Notes: generated by a model not told the origin, from the sequence alone. 64,000 nucleotides of DNA from Clostridia bacterium (GCA_017429985.1 JAFRNW010000042.1:124001-188000); one strand, 5' to 3'. Shown: positions 45,980 through 56,137, numbered from the stretch's first letter. Numbers and translations are program-made.

Positions 45980-47661
45980 TCAGAACCCGAACAGCTTATG
46001 GTATTCCCCGCTCTGAGCGTCACCGGGCTGGAAGTCCGTTTTATGGAGGGTGAAGGTGACCTGGCTGCCGTTGTAGGAAACGGTCACTTCGAAAGTCTCC
46101 GGCAGGAGCCGCAGGGCCGGGGCGTCCAGCCAGAAGCCCACCCGTTTGCCGTCATGGTCATATCCGCCCATGAAGTCGTTGGGGTCCTGGATGTAGTTGG
46201 TGTGGTTGTTGAGCCGCATCCCATTCAGCGTGACCTCGGGCTGCCGGTCCATGCCGTGGAGGGGCTTGTCGACGGCCTGGTCCGTCTCCACCACCAGGGC
46301 AAAGTACCCGGCCCAGTTGTTGAGGAAGACCGCCTGGGTGACCCGGAAGGTGTCCGCTTTGGCGCTGACCTTGGCGATATAGTCCGTGCCGTAGTCCGGG
46401 GCACTGAGCTCCATGCTCTCCTTCCGCCACTCGTTGTACTCCACGTCCTCCACCGGCCCCGTGACCTTCTTCGTGGCCCAGTCGATCCGGAAGATGACCC
46501 GCATCATGGACAGCAGGGATTCCTTGGGCAGGTTCCCCTCGTCGTAGGGGAAGTAGGCCCGGTAGATGGCGTGGTTGACCCCGTTCTCGTCGTCGGCAGC
46601 GCTGACGAACTCGGCCTCATAGAGCATGCCGTCCACCGCCATCCAAAGGCCCTGGTCGTAGGTGTCGTAGGGCGCGCCGGGATGGTCCTTGCCCGCAGGC
46701 CAGGCGGGGTCCAATGTCACCGTGAAGTAGATGAAGTGGTCCACCAGGGCGATCTCCTCCACCATGTACCCGCAGCCGGTCACGTTCACGGGGATGGTCT
46801 CGTCGGGGATGGCGTTGATCACCGCGCCGATGGCGTTGACCTCCTGGAGCTGGGTCTGGCGGAGCTCCTCATACCGTTCCTCAGTGAAGATGTAGGTCAG
46901 GGTAAAGGGCTCGCCGTTGAGCTTGCCGGTGAGGGTGAAGGTGCTCCCGGCTCGGAGGGGATTCCCCTCCAGAGGGAAGGTCAGGTAATTGGTGTCGCTA
47001 TTGTCCGTGTTCCAGTCTGCCACCGGCTGGGGCGTGGCGCGGTAGCTGCTGTGGTTCTGCTCCCATTCCAGCTCCGAACGGGTCTTCAGGGGCTCCCCGC
47101 CGTTGATGGACAGGCGCAGCTCGGTCAGGGCGTAGGGCACGGGCTTGGTCCCTCCACCTGCAGATAGCAGGCCAGCTGTTCGAACTCCGTCCGGGAGATC
47201 AGGGCCGTGAGCCGCACTGTGAGCTCGCCCGCCGGGGCGCTGACGTCGATGTCCCTGATCTCGTCCGGCATCCATTTGCCGTCCTCGTCGGCCTGGAATT
47301 TGCTGTAGGTGATGTAGGGGGACGGCACGGGCACGCTGTTTCCCGGCAGGTTCGCCCCGTCCTCCGGCAGCCCCTTGCCTTCCAGTACAGCTTGGTAGGA
47401 AGAAACGGCTTCCGAGGCCCGGTCGCGCGCACCGATCATCGCGGAGATACCGATGGCAAGGGCTGTACCGGCAATCAAGAATAATGCTGCTGCTATTAGA
47501 ATTATCGGGGGTCTTTTTTTCAGTCGATAAGGCACATTGCCTGAGGTCCGGGTAACTGTTTCCTCTACTGTATTCATTTCGCGCATGATTGTTTTCATAC
47601 GGTTTTTAAATTCATCAGAAGCGCATACTTTGTCAAATGCGTTACTGTATCTGTCTTCCAT
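45980..47661 (-). pseudogene. Anti-sigma-like membrane protein, split by a frameshift
   Basis: The 5' frame (47661 down to ~47150) gives a cytoplasmic head, a span (PIILIAAALFLIAGTALAIG) and EFEQLACYLQVEG. The next ~390 residues continue in another frame from KPVPYALTELRLSINGGEPL to the end at 45980. The junction near 47150-47155 needs one inserted base to restore EG-(x)-KPVPYALTEL. Joined length would be about 560 residues. The gene directly follows a sigma factor (47642). Real inactivation or sequencing error cannot be told apart here. Confidence 0.7.
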
Positions 47662-48151
47662 AGGGCCCTCCTTCCAAGACTATTCTAAGTTTTTTCCGAG
47701 CACGGGAGAGACGGGAGCTGACTGTGCCCTCAGGTTCTTTCAAAAGCTGAGCGATTTCTTTTATGCTATATCCCTCGTAATAATAGAGATACACCGCATA
47801 TCGATCCGGCACGGGAAGAGTTTGTATAGCCTCAACGACCTCGAAAGTATCTTCTCCACAAGACTGTGCAATGTCTTCGTCCAAAGGCATCTCACCTCGT
47901 CGGCTGTCATCTCTCTGATCACTTAGGCAAAGATTAATAGCCACTCTAATAAGCCAGGCCTTTTCATGCTCTTCGTTCTCAAAAGCCGGCCTTCGACGCA
48001 TAAGACGTTCAAATACGCCCTGTACAATATCTTCCGCTGCAGGGATGCTCCTTACCCGGTTCAGGGCTATCCTGAGCAGCATATCCGAATAGGTCTCTAC
48101 GATGCGAACAATGTCGCTGTCACTTAAGTAAGCGTTTTTTATTTTTTTCAT
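47642..48151 (-). CDS. ECF-type RNA polymerase sigma factor
   Basis: 169 residues: region 2 with DMLLRIALNRVRSIPAAEDIVQGVF and EKAWLIRVAINLCLSD, region 4 with LPVPDRYAVYLYYYEGYSIKEIAQLLKEPEGTVSSRLSRARKKL. It overlaps the following anti-sigma-like gene by 20 bp, so the two are coupled. Convergent to the first cassette. Confidence 0.9.
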   Translation of the reverse strand: MKKIKNAYLSDSDIVRIVETYSDMLLRIALNRVRSIPAAEDIVQGVFERLMRRRPAFENEEHEKAWLIRVAINLCLSDQRDDSRRGEMPLDEDIAQSCGEDTFEVVEAIQTLPVPDRYAVYLYYYEGYSIKEIAQLLKEPEGTVSSRLSRARKKLRIVLEGGPYGRQIQ

Positions 48152-48423
48152 GTCCGCCTCCTTTCACCAATAAAACGCATGAGGAAGACAGTTTCATGCA
48201 TTGAAATTGAAAAAAGACTATAAGTATATAAATCGCCTCTCTTTTCCAGTGCATATGATATCATGACAGGAAAAGAGAGGTTGCAAACAAGTTGTATTAG
48301 CATGGCTGGAGAGAAACGGTTAGTGTGTCCGCCTTGGCATTTATCTTGACGATAGAGGTCTCTTAACCTGCTAGGCTAAGAAGCCTCATATTTTTTAAAT
48401 GTGCGCTGTCTACAGTTTTGCAC
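48152..48423. other. Intergenic stretch with terminator-like repeat
   Basis: No gene. GAGGTCTCTTAACC and GGCTAAGAAGCCTC (about 48355-48388) form an imperfect inverted repeat that can terminate the leftward fragment at 48424; it resembles the terminator at 45931. Confidence 0.5.
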
Positions 48424-49165
48424 TTACGGCAGGTCCAGCGAGAAACTGATGAGGGGCTGATACGAGGTGGTGGTGTCCCAGCCTTCCTCAGGCCAGCTGG
48501 AACAGGACCAGGTATCGCCCACTGGCTCATCATTGAAGGAATTTACGGCGTGAAGTGTCAGGTGAATAGTGATACCCTGCGCCTTCAGAGCATCGTAGTC
48601 TGAGGGAAAGATTGGCAGGATCACAGTGTATGCGAAGGTACCGTCATCCTGAACCATGACCTCTGGGAAACTGGGCTCGTAGACCTTTTCGTCCCCGCTA
48701 AGGGTGTAGCTCACGGACATGCCCTCGAACTTACCCTTTTCGTTGGTGGGGAATAGTAGCGCTCGCTGCATCTGATTGGTCCAATCAGTGGGAACCTCCT
48801 TTACCTGATAGCTAAGGTATACGCCGGTGCTACGATAGCTTATGCTTTCGGTCAGAACAACCCCGTCCAGGGCCACGGGAGTGTTCCACATCTTTTCTCC
48901 TTCCTCCTGGGTCAGCACCACATTCCCTGACAGTCGGCGCTCCGCGATGTGTGTGTTGGCGTTAGAGGCTTTCAACGCCTCATCCAGGTCGAAGGAGAAG
49001 GTGTAGTAGATGGTGCTCAAAAGCCCCACGTGTGCCATGGAGTCCACATTCGCGTCCATAATACTGATCTCAGCAGTGAAGGATACCCGCCCGTTGCCCT
49101 GTAACGGTTTGGACAGACTGTCTTCGCTATGGAGGGTAATACCCTTCTCGTTATATCCTGGTGGC
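48424..49165 (-). pseudogene. C-terminal fragment of an anti-sigma-like protein (paralogue of 44071 gene)
   Basis: About 245 codons matching the C-terminal half of the 44071 protein: IYYTFSFDLDEALKA, IAERRLSGNVVL, VALDGVVLTESISYRSTGVYLSYQVKE, TVILPIFPSDYDALKAQG. Similarity reaches back to about 49150, where the frame runs into the unrelated small gene. The head and membrane span are missing, so it is presumably not functional. Confidence 0.7.
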
Positions 49166-49312
49166 CTCTAAAAAGTCTTTCTCAATGCGGAGTAAAATGT
49201 ACCCTTGTTTTGGGGTGAACAAAATATCGAAGTAGGGTGAGGCAACCGTGTAATAACGGAAGGCATCTAGAATAGCCTGGTAGTGGATGAGCTCCTGGGA
49301 TGTGTAATTCAT
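49151..49312 (-). CDS. Small protein of unknown function
   Basis: 53 residues from ATG 49312 behind AAAGGAG: MNYTSQELIHYQAILDAFRY, then SPYFDILFTPKQGYILLRIEKDFLEATRI. Clear start signals, no recognised domain. Its 3' end abuts the truncated anti-sigma fragment, so it may itself be shortened. Confidence 0.5.
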   Translation of the reverse strand: MNYTSQELIHYQAILDAFRYYTVASPYFDILFTPKQGYILLRIEKDFLEATRI

Positions 49313-49440
49313 AGAGTAATTTCTCCTTTCGAGTGATGGAGAAATTATACGAGAGTCATTGTGTCGAAAACGGTCAAAAGAAGACGACAATATTGCATTA
49401 TTTATTATCTGTAGAAATGAGCAAGATACCGTCCAATTGA

Positions 49441-50112
49441 TTAATCTATTAGCTCTCCAGCTAGAGTCTCCAGCTGCTCTCTATCCAGCAGATATAGGCC
49501 TTCATTTCGGCGCTCCAGAATGCCTTCATCACACATGGTAGCTATCTGATGCATTAGGTGCCTATAGCTGATGCTGAGATAATCCGCTATCTCAGTGTAT
49601 TTTTCCGAAAACAAACCATCGTTTTCCAGTAGCAACAAGCAGGTTGCCAGATTGTTCCGTGTAGGATAGGCTGCAAGTTTTATATACTTCTGGTTCTGGG
49701 CTACTCGTCGCTTAAGCATCATGTTGCAAAGGCTGCGCAGGAAGACTACATCCTCCAGTAGCAGGGCACGGCAGCGGAGCAGGTCCAGCTCTATAAAAAC
49801 ACAGGGAGTGAGAGCCACTAGAGGTGAGGGGTGTTTACCCTCGTTAAAAAGCTCTGTCTCGCCAAGCACGCAAGGCGGAACCACAAAGTCAATAAGAGAC
49901 TGTTTGCCGTTTTTATGTATGCCGTAGAGCTTGGCAGTACCCTCTATTAAATAGAAAAGTCTGGTCAGCAGATGGTCGCTGTTTATGACATGCTCATTCT
50001 TGCTGTATTCCACCAAACGGATATAGGGCCGCACGTCGAAGGAAAACAGATTTAGAAAACCACTTTTATCCAAATAGCTCTGTATCAGGCTCTGTTTTTT
50101 TATTTCTTTCAT
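49441..50112 (-). CDS. Crp/Fnr-family regulator, YeiL-like
   Basis: 223 residues from ATG 50112 behind AGAGGG. A cyclic-nucleotide-binding-like domain (LFYLIEGTAKLYGIHKNGKQSLIDFVVPPCVLGETELF), a long helix and a C-terminal winged helix with YTEIADYLSISYRHLMHQIATMCDEGIL. The LIDF..PPC.(L/I)GE.EL and YL(S/G)(I/V)SYRHL strings match YeiL. It is divergent from the amidohydrolase/ABC/nucleoside cluster and probably controls it. Confidence 0.83.
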   Translation of the reverse strand: MKEIKKQSLIQSYLDKSGFLNLFSFDVRPYIRLVEYSKNEHVINSDHLLTRLFYLIEGTAKLYGIHKNGKQSLIDFVVPPCVLGETELFNEGKHPSPLVALTPCVFIELDLLRCRALLLEDVVFLRSLCNMMLKRRVAQNQKYIKLAAYPTRNNLATCLLLLENDGLFSEKYTEIADYLSISYRHLMHQIATMCDEGILERRNEGLYLLDREQLETLAGELID

Positions 50113-50130
50113 ATTATTCCCTCTAGTAAT

Positions 50131-50187
50131 ATGAGAAATCTCATGTCTATTTTCTCTCTTGTCATAATATAATACATAACACAAGAG
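50131..50187. promoter_or_regulatory. Two palindromes in the divergent region of the YeiL-like gene
   Basis: ATGAGAAATCTCAT (50131-50144) is a perfect palindrome. CTCTTGT (50156-50162) and ACAAGAG (50181-50187) form an inverted repeat around an AT-rich core with TATAAT-like sequence. Both are candidate operators for the regulator. Confidence 0.5.
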
Positions 50188-50251
50188 GGAATGCAAGGAA
50201 ATTTTGTTTTTTCTACCAAAATTATTCTGCAGATGACCGGGAGGACTTTTT

Positions 50252-51085
50252 ATGCACCGGAAGATAGATTTTCGCGTTCGTCCACCTCACGGATATTATA
50301 TGACAATGTTTGAAACTGAGCAGGCCCATTTTGCTCGGCTGGCAGATGCCTTTGATATGAGCGTGTCTGCATCCCAGCGCAGTGGGAATCTGGAGCAATT
50401 TGTTTCTGAGATGGACCAGGCTGGCATTGAACTGTCTGTGGTACCTGGCAGGCAGTTTCTGGGCGTAGGAAACAGCGAGATGATGGAGTTGGAAAAGCTC
50501 TATCCTGGGCGCTTTGTTGTTTTTCCTTACATAGATCCCACTCAGGGCACCTCCGCCCTTGATGAAGTGGATTACTGGCGGGACAATGCTGGGATTCGTG
50601 GTATCAGCACTGAGCCGACTTTCCAGAAAAAACCATACGCTTTCAATGACCCTGTGGCATATCCTCTGTACGAAAAGTTGCAGGAAATGGGTTTACCCTT
50701 GTTTATTAGCTACAGCGCCAAGTTGCTGTCGGTGGTTGACCCGGACACGGTGCGCCAACTGGGCACGGTGGTCCGTGACTTTCCGGAACTGAAGCTAGTG
50801 GTAGGTCACGGTGGTTGGCCATGGCACATGGAAGTAATAGCCATGGCATTCAATTCTCCTAATGTGTATATTGTGCCGGATATGTATGGGCTAAACGGCC
50901 CGGGCGGTGAAGACTATGTCAATGCCGCAAATACCCTGCTAAAAAAGCAGATGCTCTTTGGCTCTGCCTACCCCATACTCAGTGCTGTGGATATGGCGGA
51001 TTACTATGAAAATTGTGGGATAAAGAAATCCGTATTACCCGGATTTTTTTATGATAACGCAGCCAAGCTGCTGCAACTAACTTAA
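50252..51085 (+). CDS. Amidohydrolase_2 family protein
   Basis: 277 residues behind GGGAGGA. Starts HRKIDFRVRPP, a variant metal-site beginning known in this family, then GIRGISTEPTF, PLFISYSAKL, LKLVVGHGGWPW and MLFGSAYPIL. A TIM-barrel hydrolase or decarboxylase of unknown substrate. First gene of the ABC cluster, 15 bp before the binding protein, so its substrate may be the imported compound. Confidence 0.8.
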   Translation: MHRKIDFRVRPPHGYYMTMFETEQAHFARLADAFDMSVSASQRSGNLEQFVSEMDQAGIELSVVPGRQFLGVGNSEMMELEKLYPGRFVVFPYIDPTQGTSALDEVDYWRDNAGIRGISTEPTFQKKPYAFNDPVAYPLYEKLQEMGLPLFISYSAKLLSVVDPDTVRQLGTVVRDFPELKLVVGHGGWPWHMEVIAMAFNSPNVYIVPDMYGLNGPGGEDYVNAANTLLKKQMLFGSAYPILSAVDMADYYENCGIKKSVLPGFFYDNAAKLLQLT

Positions 51086-51100
51086 AAAGGAGAAAATGAA

Positions 51101-52123
51101 ATGAAGAAAATCTTAGCACTTATTCTGTCCCTGTGCATGCTGTTATCTCTGGCTGCCTGCGGTACTAGCACTCCCGATGAGGAGACTCCTGTTACTGAAG
51201 ACGTTTCTCTGGATGACTATGTTTATACTGGTGAGACTCTGGAAATCCACCTGGGCGACATTAATAGTCAGTTCCCGCTGAACCTGGCCTACAACCTGGG
51301 CTACCTCCAGGAAGAATTTGAAGGCAGCAACGTTGTCTTTACCATGGACTATTTCCAGAACGGCCCCGCTATTTCTGAGGCTTTTGCTTCTGGTGATCTG
51401 GACTTTGCTGAATTTGGTGAACAGGCAGCTATCGCTGGCATCTCCGCAGGCTACGGTTTCAAGATTATCGGCCGTAACTGCGACACTGAAACCATGTATC
51501 CCTTGGTTGTATCCAAAGATATTGCAGACGTTGAAGGCTTGAAGGGTGCTAAGATTGCTGTTTCCGTTGGTACTAGCGCTCACTACTTGCTGCTCACCTA
51601 TCTGGAGTCCATGGGTCTGACCGAGAATGACATTGAGCTGGTCAACACCAACGACACTGTTACCCTGTTGGCATCCGGCGAGGTTGACGGTGCTGCCGAC
51701 CAGTTGGCAAAGTTCAACGACATGCTGGCTGCAGGTGATGTTTACGTTATTGCTGACGGCACCGCCAGCAATACCTGCCAGATTAGCGCCTTTGTTGCTC
51801 GTGACGAGTTCTGCGAACAGTACCCCGAAATCGCTGCAAAGGTTCTGCGCGCTGTTCAGCGTGTTGATGACTGGATGGCTGAGAGCGAAGAGAATCAGCA
51901 GCTCGCATTTGAAACTCTCGCTGAGATTACCCAGCGTGAAGTTACCTGGTTCTCCACTATGTATGGCGGTTCCAACTTTGGTGCCAACCTGACCGAGCAG
52001 GACCTACGCGTTCTGGGCGAAGTTCTCGACTTCATGAAAGCCAATGATATTCTCTCCAATCCTGATATGGAGATGGATGATATCCTTGATTTGACTTACC
52101 TGCAGATTGCCGGTTATCGTTAA
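51101..52123 (+). CDS. ABC transporter substrate-binding lipoprotein (NitT/TauT/SsuA type)
   Basis: 340 residues. Signal peptide with lipobox SLAAC, then the SsuA/TauA-like fold: LNLAYNLGYLQEEF, ISEAFASGDLDFAEFGEQAAI, GAKIAVSVGTSAHYLLLTYLESMGL, ASGEVDGAADQLA. Such proteins bind sulfonates, nitrate, thiamine or pyrimidine precursors, or nucleobase-like ligands. Context with nucleoside genes favours a nucleoside- or base-related ligand; that is inference. Confidence 0.88.
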   Translation: MKKILALILSLCMLLSLAACGTSTPDEETPVTEDVSLDDYVYTGETLEIHLGDINSQFPLNLAYNLGYLQEEFEGSNVVFTMDYFQNGPAISEAFASGDLDFAEFGEQAAIAGISAGYGFKIIGRNCDTETMYPLVVSKDIADVEGLKGAKIAVSVGTSAHYLLLTYLESMGLTENDIELVNTNDTVTLLASGEVDGAADQLAKFNDMLAAGDVYVIADGTASNTCQISAFVARDEFCEQYPEIAAKVLRAVQRVDDWMAESEENQQLAFETLAEITQREVTWFSTMYGGSNFGANLTEQDLRVLGEVLDFMKANDILSNPDMEMDDILDLTYLQIAGYR

Positions 52124-52134
52124 GTTTTTAGTCC

Positions 52135-52156
52135 GCCGTCTGCTTCTGCAGACGGC
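52135..52156 (+). terminator. Intercistronic stem-loop after the binding-protein gene
   Basis: GCCGTCTGC-TTCT-GCAGACGGC is a perfect 9-bp stem with a UUCU loop and no T-run, between binding protein and permease; it likely stabilises the upstream message. Confidence 0.65.
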
Positions 52157-52189
52157 AGGTATTTATCCCTTAAAATGAGGTTTTACGCT

Positions 52190-52990
52190 ATGTTTGATCT
52201 TCAAAAGAAAAACAATCTAAAGCAGAAGCGTATCCGCATTATTATTGCAATATGCTTCCCCATTCTAGTGCTGCTGTTTTGGCAGTACGCCTCAACTGTC
52301 GGGCTTATTAAGGCATCTCTGGTTCCGGCACCGTTGAATATCGTTAAGACATTCCTCTCCCATCTTGAGTCCGGCAAACTGTGGAAAAACCTGAGTGTCA
52401 GTTTTGTCCGCGTTGCCTGCGGCTACTTTATCGGTGCTGTGGCTGGTGTGCTGGTTGGATTTCTAATGGGTTTATTCAAGAGTGTCAACGCTGCTCTTAA
52501 CGGTATAGTCAGCGTACTCAGACCTATACCTACCATCGCTTTGGTACCTATAGTCATACTGCTGGCAGGTATCGGATTTTCCTCAAAGGTAATTATTATC
52601 GCCATTGGCTCTTTCTGGCCTGTGCTGCTTAATACCATCCACGGTATACAAACTGTTGATAATAAGCTGATCGAGGTTGCTTATACCTACCGGATAAACA
52701 AGCTCAAAACCACATTTAAAATTATTGTCCCCTCGGCTATACCAGCTATTCTGACTGGTCTTCGCTTGGGCATGAGTAGCGCATGGATGAGCGTGGTAGC
52801 AGCTGAAATGATAGCTTCCTCTACTGGTATTGGGTATCTTATCACTCTTTCCAGAGAAACTGCTAATGCTCGTGTCATGTACATGTGTGTGCTGGTAATC
52901 GGTGTTATCGGTCTGTTTATTGATAAGGGGCTGACTCGATTGGAACGTTATTATTTGATGAAGACCCGCGGTATAGCTGATGTGAAGTAA
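52190..52990 (+). CDS. ABC transporter permease (SsuC/TauC type)
   Basis: 266 residues from ATG 52190 (GAGG nine bases upstream; ATG 52175 is the alternative). About six spans; LVPAPLNIVKTFLSHLESG, LRPIPTIALVPIVILLAGIGFSSKV and the EAA loop VAYTYRINKLKTTFKIIVPSAIPAIL are family hallmarks. Works with the adjacent ATPase. Confidence 0.9.
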   Translation: MFDLQKKNNLKQKRIRIIIAICFPILVLLFWQYASTVGLIKASLVPAPLNIVKTFLSHLESGKLWKNLSVSFVRVACGYFIGAVAGVLVGFLMGLFKSVNAALNGIVSVLRPIPTIALVPIVILLAGIGFSSKVIIIAIGSFWPVLLNTIHGIQTVDNKLIEVAYTYRINKLKTTFKIIVPSAIPAILTGLRLGMSSAWMSVVAAEMIASSTGIGYLITLSRETANARVMYMCVLVIGVIGLFIDKGLTRLERYYLMKTRGIADVK

Positions 52991-53005
52991 CGGAGGTAGA
53001 ATATA

Positions 53006-53761
53006 ATGGTTGAAACGAATAACATTCTGGATATCCGTAACCTTCACAAGGACTTTTATATCAAGGGACAGCGCCGTGAAGTGCTGGCAGGCGTAGATCT
53101 GACGGTGAAGCAGGGCGAGATAGTCGCCATCGTAGGCGCCAGTGGCTGTGGCAAGAGCACTCTGCTCAAGCTCATTACTACGCTAGAAGACATCACCTCC
53201 GGTGAAATTTTGCTGGACGGAGACCCGGTAAACGGCCCCTCTCCTAAGTGTAGCATGATATTTCAGGAGGCCCGTCTTTTCCCCTGGCTGTCTGTGAAGC
53301 AGAACATTGAGTTTGTCATCCCCGACAGTGTACCCAAGGCTGAAAAGGAAAAGATGGTGGAGCACTACGTAGAGCTGGTAGGTCTGTCCGAATTTATGAA
53401 CGCAGTTCCTAATCAGCTTTCCGGCGGTATGCAGCAGCGCGTTAGTATTGCCCGCGCTTTGGCAACTCGCCCCCAGTTGCTTTTGCTGGATGAGCCTTTC
53501 GGTGCACTGGATGCTTTCACTCGTATGAACATGCAACAGGAGCTTCTTCGTATCTGGAAGGAGGACAATACCACTATGGTAATTGTTACCCATGATATCG
53601 ACGAGGCTATCTTCCTGAGTAACCGCGTAGTGGTTATGGGCAAGAATCCCGGTGTTGTGCGCAGCATCGTGCCGGTTAACCTGCCTTTCCCCAGAGACAG
53701 AACAGACTCTGCTTTTCTGGAAATCCGCGGTAATATCATGAGAGAATTTCTGGATTCTTGA
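53006..53761 (+). CDS. ABC transporter ATPase (SsuB/TauB type)
   Basis: 251 residues behind GGAGG: Walker A GASGCGKS, Q-loop FQEARLFPWLSV, signature LSGGMQQR, Walker B LLLDEPFGALDAFTR, switch VTHDIDEAI. These strings are characteristic of nitrate/sulfonate/taurine importers. Confidence 0.93.
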   Translation: MVETNNILDIRNLHKDFYIKGQRREVLAGVDLTVKQGEIVAIVGASGCGKSTLLKLITTLEDITSGEILLDGDPVNGPSPKCSMIFQEARLFPWLSVKQNIEFVIPDSVPKAEKEKMVEHYVELVGLSEFMNAVPNQLSGGMQQRVSIARALATRPQLLLLDEPFGALDAFTRMNMQQELLRIWKEDNTTMVIVTHDIDEAIFLSNRVVVMGKNPGVVRSIVPVNLPFPRDRTDSAFLEIRGNIMREFLDS

Positions 53762-53768
53762 GGATTGT

Positions 53769-53792
53769 GAGAGGACGCTTGTGCGTCCTCTC
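53769..53792 (+). terminator. Hairpin after the ABC ATPase gene
   Basis: GAGAGGACGC-TTGT-GCGTCCTCTC, perfect 10-bp stem, followed at a short distance by TTTTT; it partly separates the transporter from the nucleotidase gene. Confidence 0.7.
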
Positions 53793-53819
53793 ATGCAATT
53801 TTTGAAAGAAGGTGAGGCA

Positions 53820-55256
53820 ATGAAAAAGCTAAGCATCATCTATACCAGCGATATACATGCAAGGCTTTTTGCTGCCCCTGGTAAAGCGGGTCTCGACTAT
53901 ACGAGTAGTTGTTTTCCTCGGGATGGGAACTGCCTCATTATTGACGGAGGCGATTTGTTACAGGGTGGGCCTGTAGGGGCTTTTTTATCTCGTTACCATG
54001 AGGGGGCAAACGAAGCGGCTCGGATAATGAACCGCTGTGGTTATCATGCTATTACTCTCGGCAATCACGATTTCAATTACGGTCTTGAATATCTGGATGG
54101 CTACCTGAGAGAGTTGGACGCTATCTGCCTCTGTGCCAATATCAAAGACAAAGCTGGCAAGTTGCCAATTTTCGATAGTCGAATTTTCACTATGGAAAAT
54201 GGGCTACGCATAGGCTTGTTTGGTCTTTGCACTCCGTCGCTGTCAGGCTGGGAGCGGGTAGAAACATTGGCAGAACTAAATATTGAGCCGATCCTGACTG
54301 CAGGCCATCGGGCGATGAAAAGTCTGCAGGGCTGCTGCGATATGACGGTTTGTATATACCACGGCGGCTTTCAGGGCTATAGCGAAGCTTGTGACGAGCA
54401 TCAGGCTGAACTTATTTGTCGGGAGCTAAAGCCCGATGTGCTGCTGACCGGTCATCAGCATATTTTGGAGTCAGGGAAACTAATCGGCGGGACATTTGCA
54501 GTGCAACCCGGCAGTTTCGGTGAGTTTTACAGCCATATTGAGATTGAATATGAACAGCAGACAAAGATAAATTGCTCTGCCCGACTGATACCTGCCCCAT
54601 TGATGGAGTCAGAAATGGCCATGAACACAGCGCAGGAGGCCTTTTCCCTCTGGGAGAAGGAAGCGCTTTGTACCCTGCCAGACAGGGTGCCGGTGGGTGA
54701 TCGTGTGGATGCAGCGCTCAATGGCTCGCCGCTGGCAGAGCTGATAAACCGAATGCAGCTAAAGCTCAGCGGAGCCCAGATTTCAGCTGGTTGCCTTGCG
54801 GCTTCTGCTGTGGATTTGCCTGCCAGGGTTTGCCGGGGTGATGTTTTCCGTAGCTATCCCAACGCAAACCGTCTCTGTACTATACAGTGCAGCGGAGCTG
54901 TGCTGCGGCAGGCAATGGAGTGGACCGCCTGTTTTTTGCTACGGCAGGGCGATGGTTATGTTATAGCCCCCGAGTTTTTGCAACCCAAAGCGCGACTGTT
55001 TCATTATGACTTTTATATGGGCATTGACTATCGTTTTGACTTTGATCTACCACGGGGAGAACGACTTGTGAGCCTTGAGTACCATGGCAAGAAGGTGGAG
55101 GACAGTGATCTTTTCACTCTCTGCATCACAAGCTACCGCTATGCTGGTGGTGACGGCTATGATATGTTTCGCTCTTGCCCGCTACTGTGGGCAGATAATG
55201 TGACCATCGCAGAGCGCCTTGCCGACTACCTTGAAGCAAAAGATACTGAGATATAA
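53820..55256 (+). CDS. 5'-nucleotidase/UshA-family metallophosphatase, cytoplasmic form
   Basis: 478 residues from ATG 53820 behind AAGGTGAGG. Metal motifs: YTSDIHARLF, IIDGGDLLQGGPVG, TLGNHDFNYG, ICLCANI, VCIYHGGFQG and LLTGHQHILESG; a C-terminal 5'-nucleotidase domain follows (LINRMQLKLSGAQISAGCLAA, RSYPNANRLCTIQCSGAVLRQ). No signal peptide, unlike secreted UshA. Should release phosphate from nucleotides and feed the phosphorylase downstream. Confidence 0.87.
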   Translation: MKKLSIIYTSDIHARLFAAPGKAGLDYTSSCFPRDGNCLIIDGGDLLQGGPVGAFLSRYHEGANEAARIMNRCGYHAITLGNHDFNYGLEYLDGYLRELDAICLCANIKDKAGKLPIFDSRIFTMENGLRIGLFGLCTPSLSGWERVETLAELNIEPILTAGHRAMKSLQGCCDMTVCIYHGGFQGYSEACDEHQAELICRELKPDVLLTGHQHILESGKLIGGTFAVQPGSFGEFYSHIEIEYEQQTKINCSARLIPAPLMESEMAMNTAQEAFSLWEKEALCTLPDRVPVGDRVDAALNGSPLAELINRMQLKLSGAQISAGCLAASAVDLPARVCRGDVFRSYPNANRLCTIQCSGAVLRQAMEWTACFLLRQGDGYVIAPEFLQPKARLFHYDFYMGIDYRFDFDLPRGERLVSLEYHGKKVEDSDLFTLCITSYRYAGGDGYDMFRSCPLLWADNVTIAERLADYLEAKDTEI

Positions 55257-55357
55257 TCTTTAGTTGTCCAGTAATCACCAAATACCATTAGGTTTAAGAT
55301 TGTTTTCTGCACCCAGTTAATACATAACATAATAAGATACAGTGAGGAGTACATTAA

Positions 55358-56137
55358 ATGCAAAACTATTCAGGTGAAGCCGGTCTGCAATACCACTTGC
55401 AGATTCGCCCCGGTGATGTGGGTCGTTATGTTATTTTGCCAGGAGACCCGAAAAGATGTGAAAAAATTGCTCGCTATTTCGACAGTGCCCAGTTGGTAGC
55501 AGACAGCAGAGAGTATGTCACTTACACAGGGTACCTTGAGGGAGAAAAGGTAAGTGTTTGCTCCACTGGTATCGGAGGCCCATCCGCCTCCATAGCACTT
55601 GAAGAACTTGTACTTTGCGGATCAGATACGTTTATCCGTGTAGGAACCTCTGGAGGAATTGACCTTGATGTTAAGAGCGGTGATATAGTTGTGGCAACAG
55701 GTGCTGTACGCATGGAAGGCACTAGCCGCGAATATGCCCCTATCGAATATCCAGCCGTGGCTGATTTAGAAGTGACGAATGCTCTTGTCAAAGCCTGCAG
55801 GAAACTGGACGTTCCCTTTCATGTCGGCGTTGTACAATGCAAGGATGCATTTTATGGGCAGCACGAACCTGAAAGGATGCCTGTCAGCTATGAGCTCCTA
55901 AACAAGTGGGAAGCATGGAAACGTCTGGGATGCAAGGCATCAGAAATGGAGTCTGCTGCTTTGTTTATTGTAGCAAGCCATTTGAAAGTCCGGTGTGGTT
56001 CCAACTTCCTTGTGGTTGGCAATCAGGAGAGAAACGCACTTGGTCTGGATAATCCCATTGTTCACGATACAGAAGTGGCTATTAAGATTGCGATTGAGGC
56101 TTTACGAAATTTGATAAAAGAAGATCGGGAAAAATAA
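55358..56137 (+). CDS. udp: Uridine phosphorylase
   Basis: 259 residues: [79 protein letters not shown] and [13 protein letters not shown], the phosphate- and uridine-binding strings of Udp. Splits uridine with phosphate to uracil and ribose 1-phosphate. The next gene would have isomerised that product. Confidence 0.92.
   Translation: MQNYSGEAGLQYHLQIRPGDVGRYVILPGDPKRCEKIARYFDSAQLVADSREYVTYTGYLEGEKVSVCSTGIGGPSASIALEELVLCGSDTFIRVGTSGGIDLDVKSGDIVVATGAVRMEGTSREYAPIEYPAVADLEVTNALVKACRKLDVPFHVGVVQCKDAFYGQHEPERMPVSYELLNKWEAWKRLGCKASEMESAALFIVASHLKVRCGSNFLVVGNQERNALGLDNPIVHDTEVAIKIAIEALRNLIKEDREK

Noticed and set aside
45998..47167. 389-codon plus-strand frame opposite the split anti-sigma gene
   Set aside because: Val/Gly/His-rich antisense of a GC-rich gene, without start signals or motifs.
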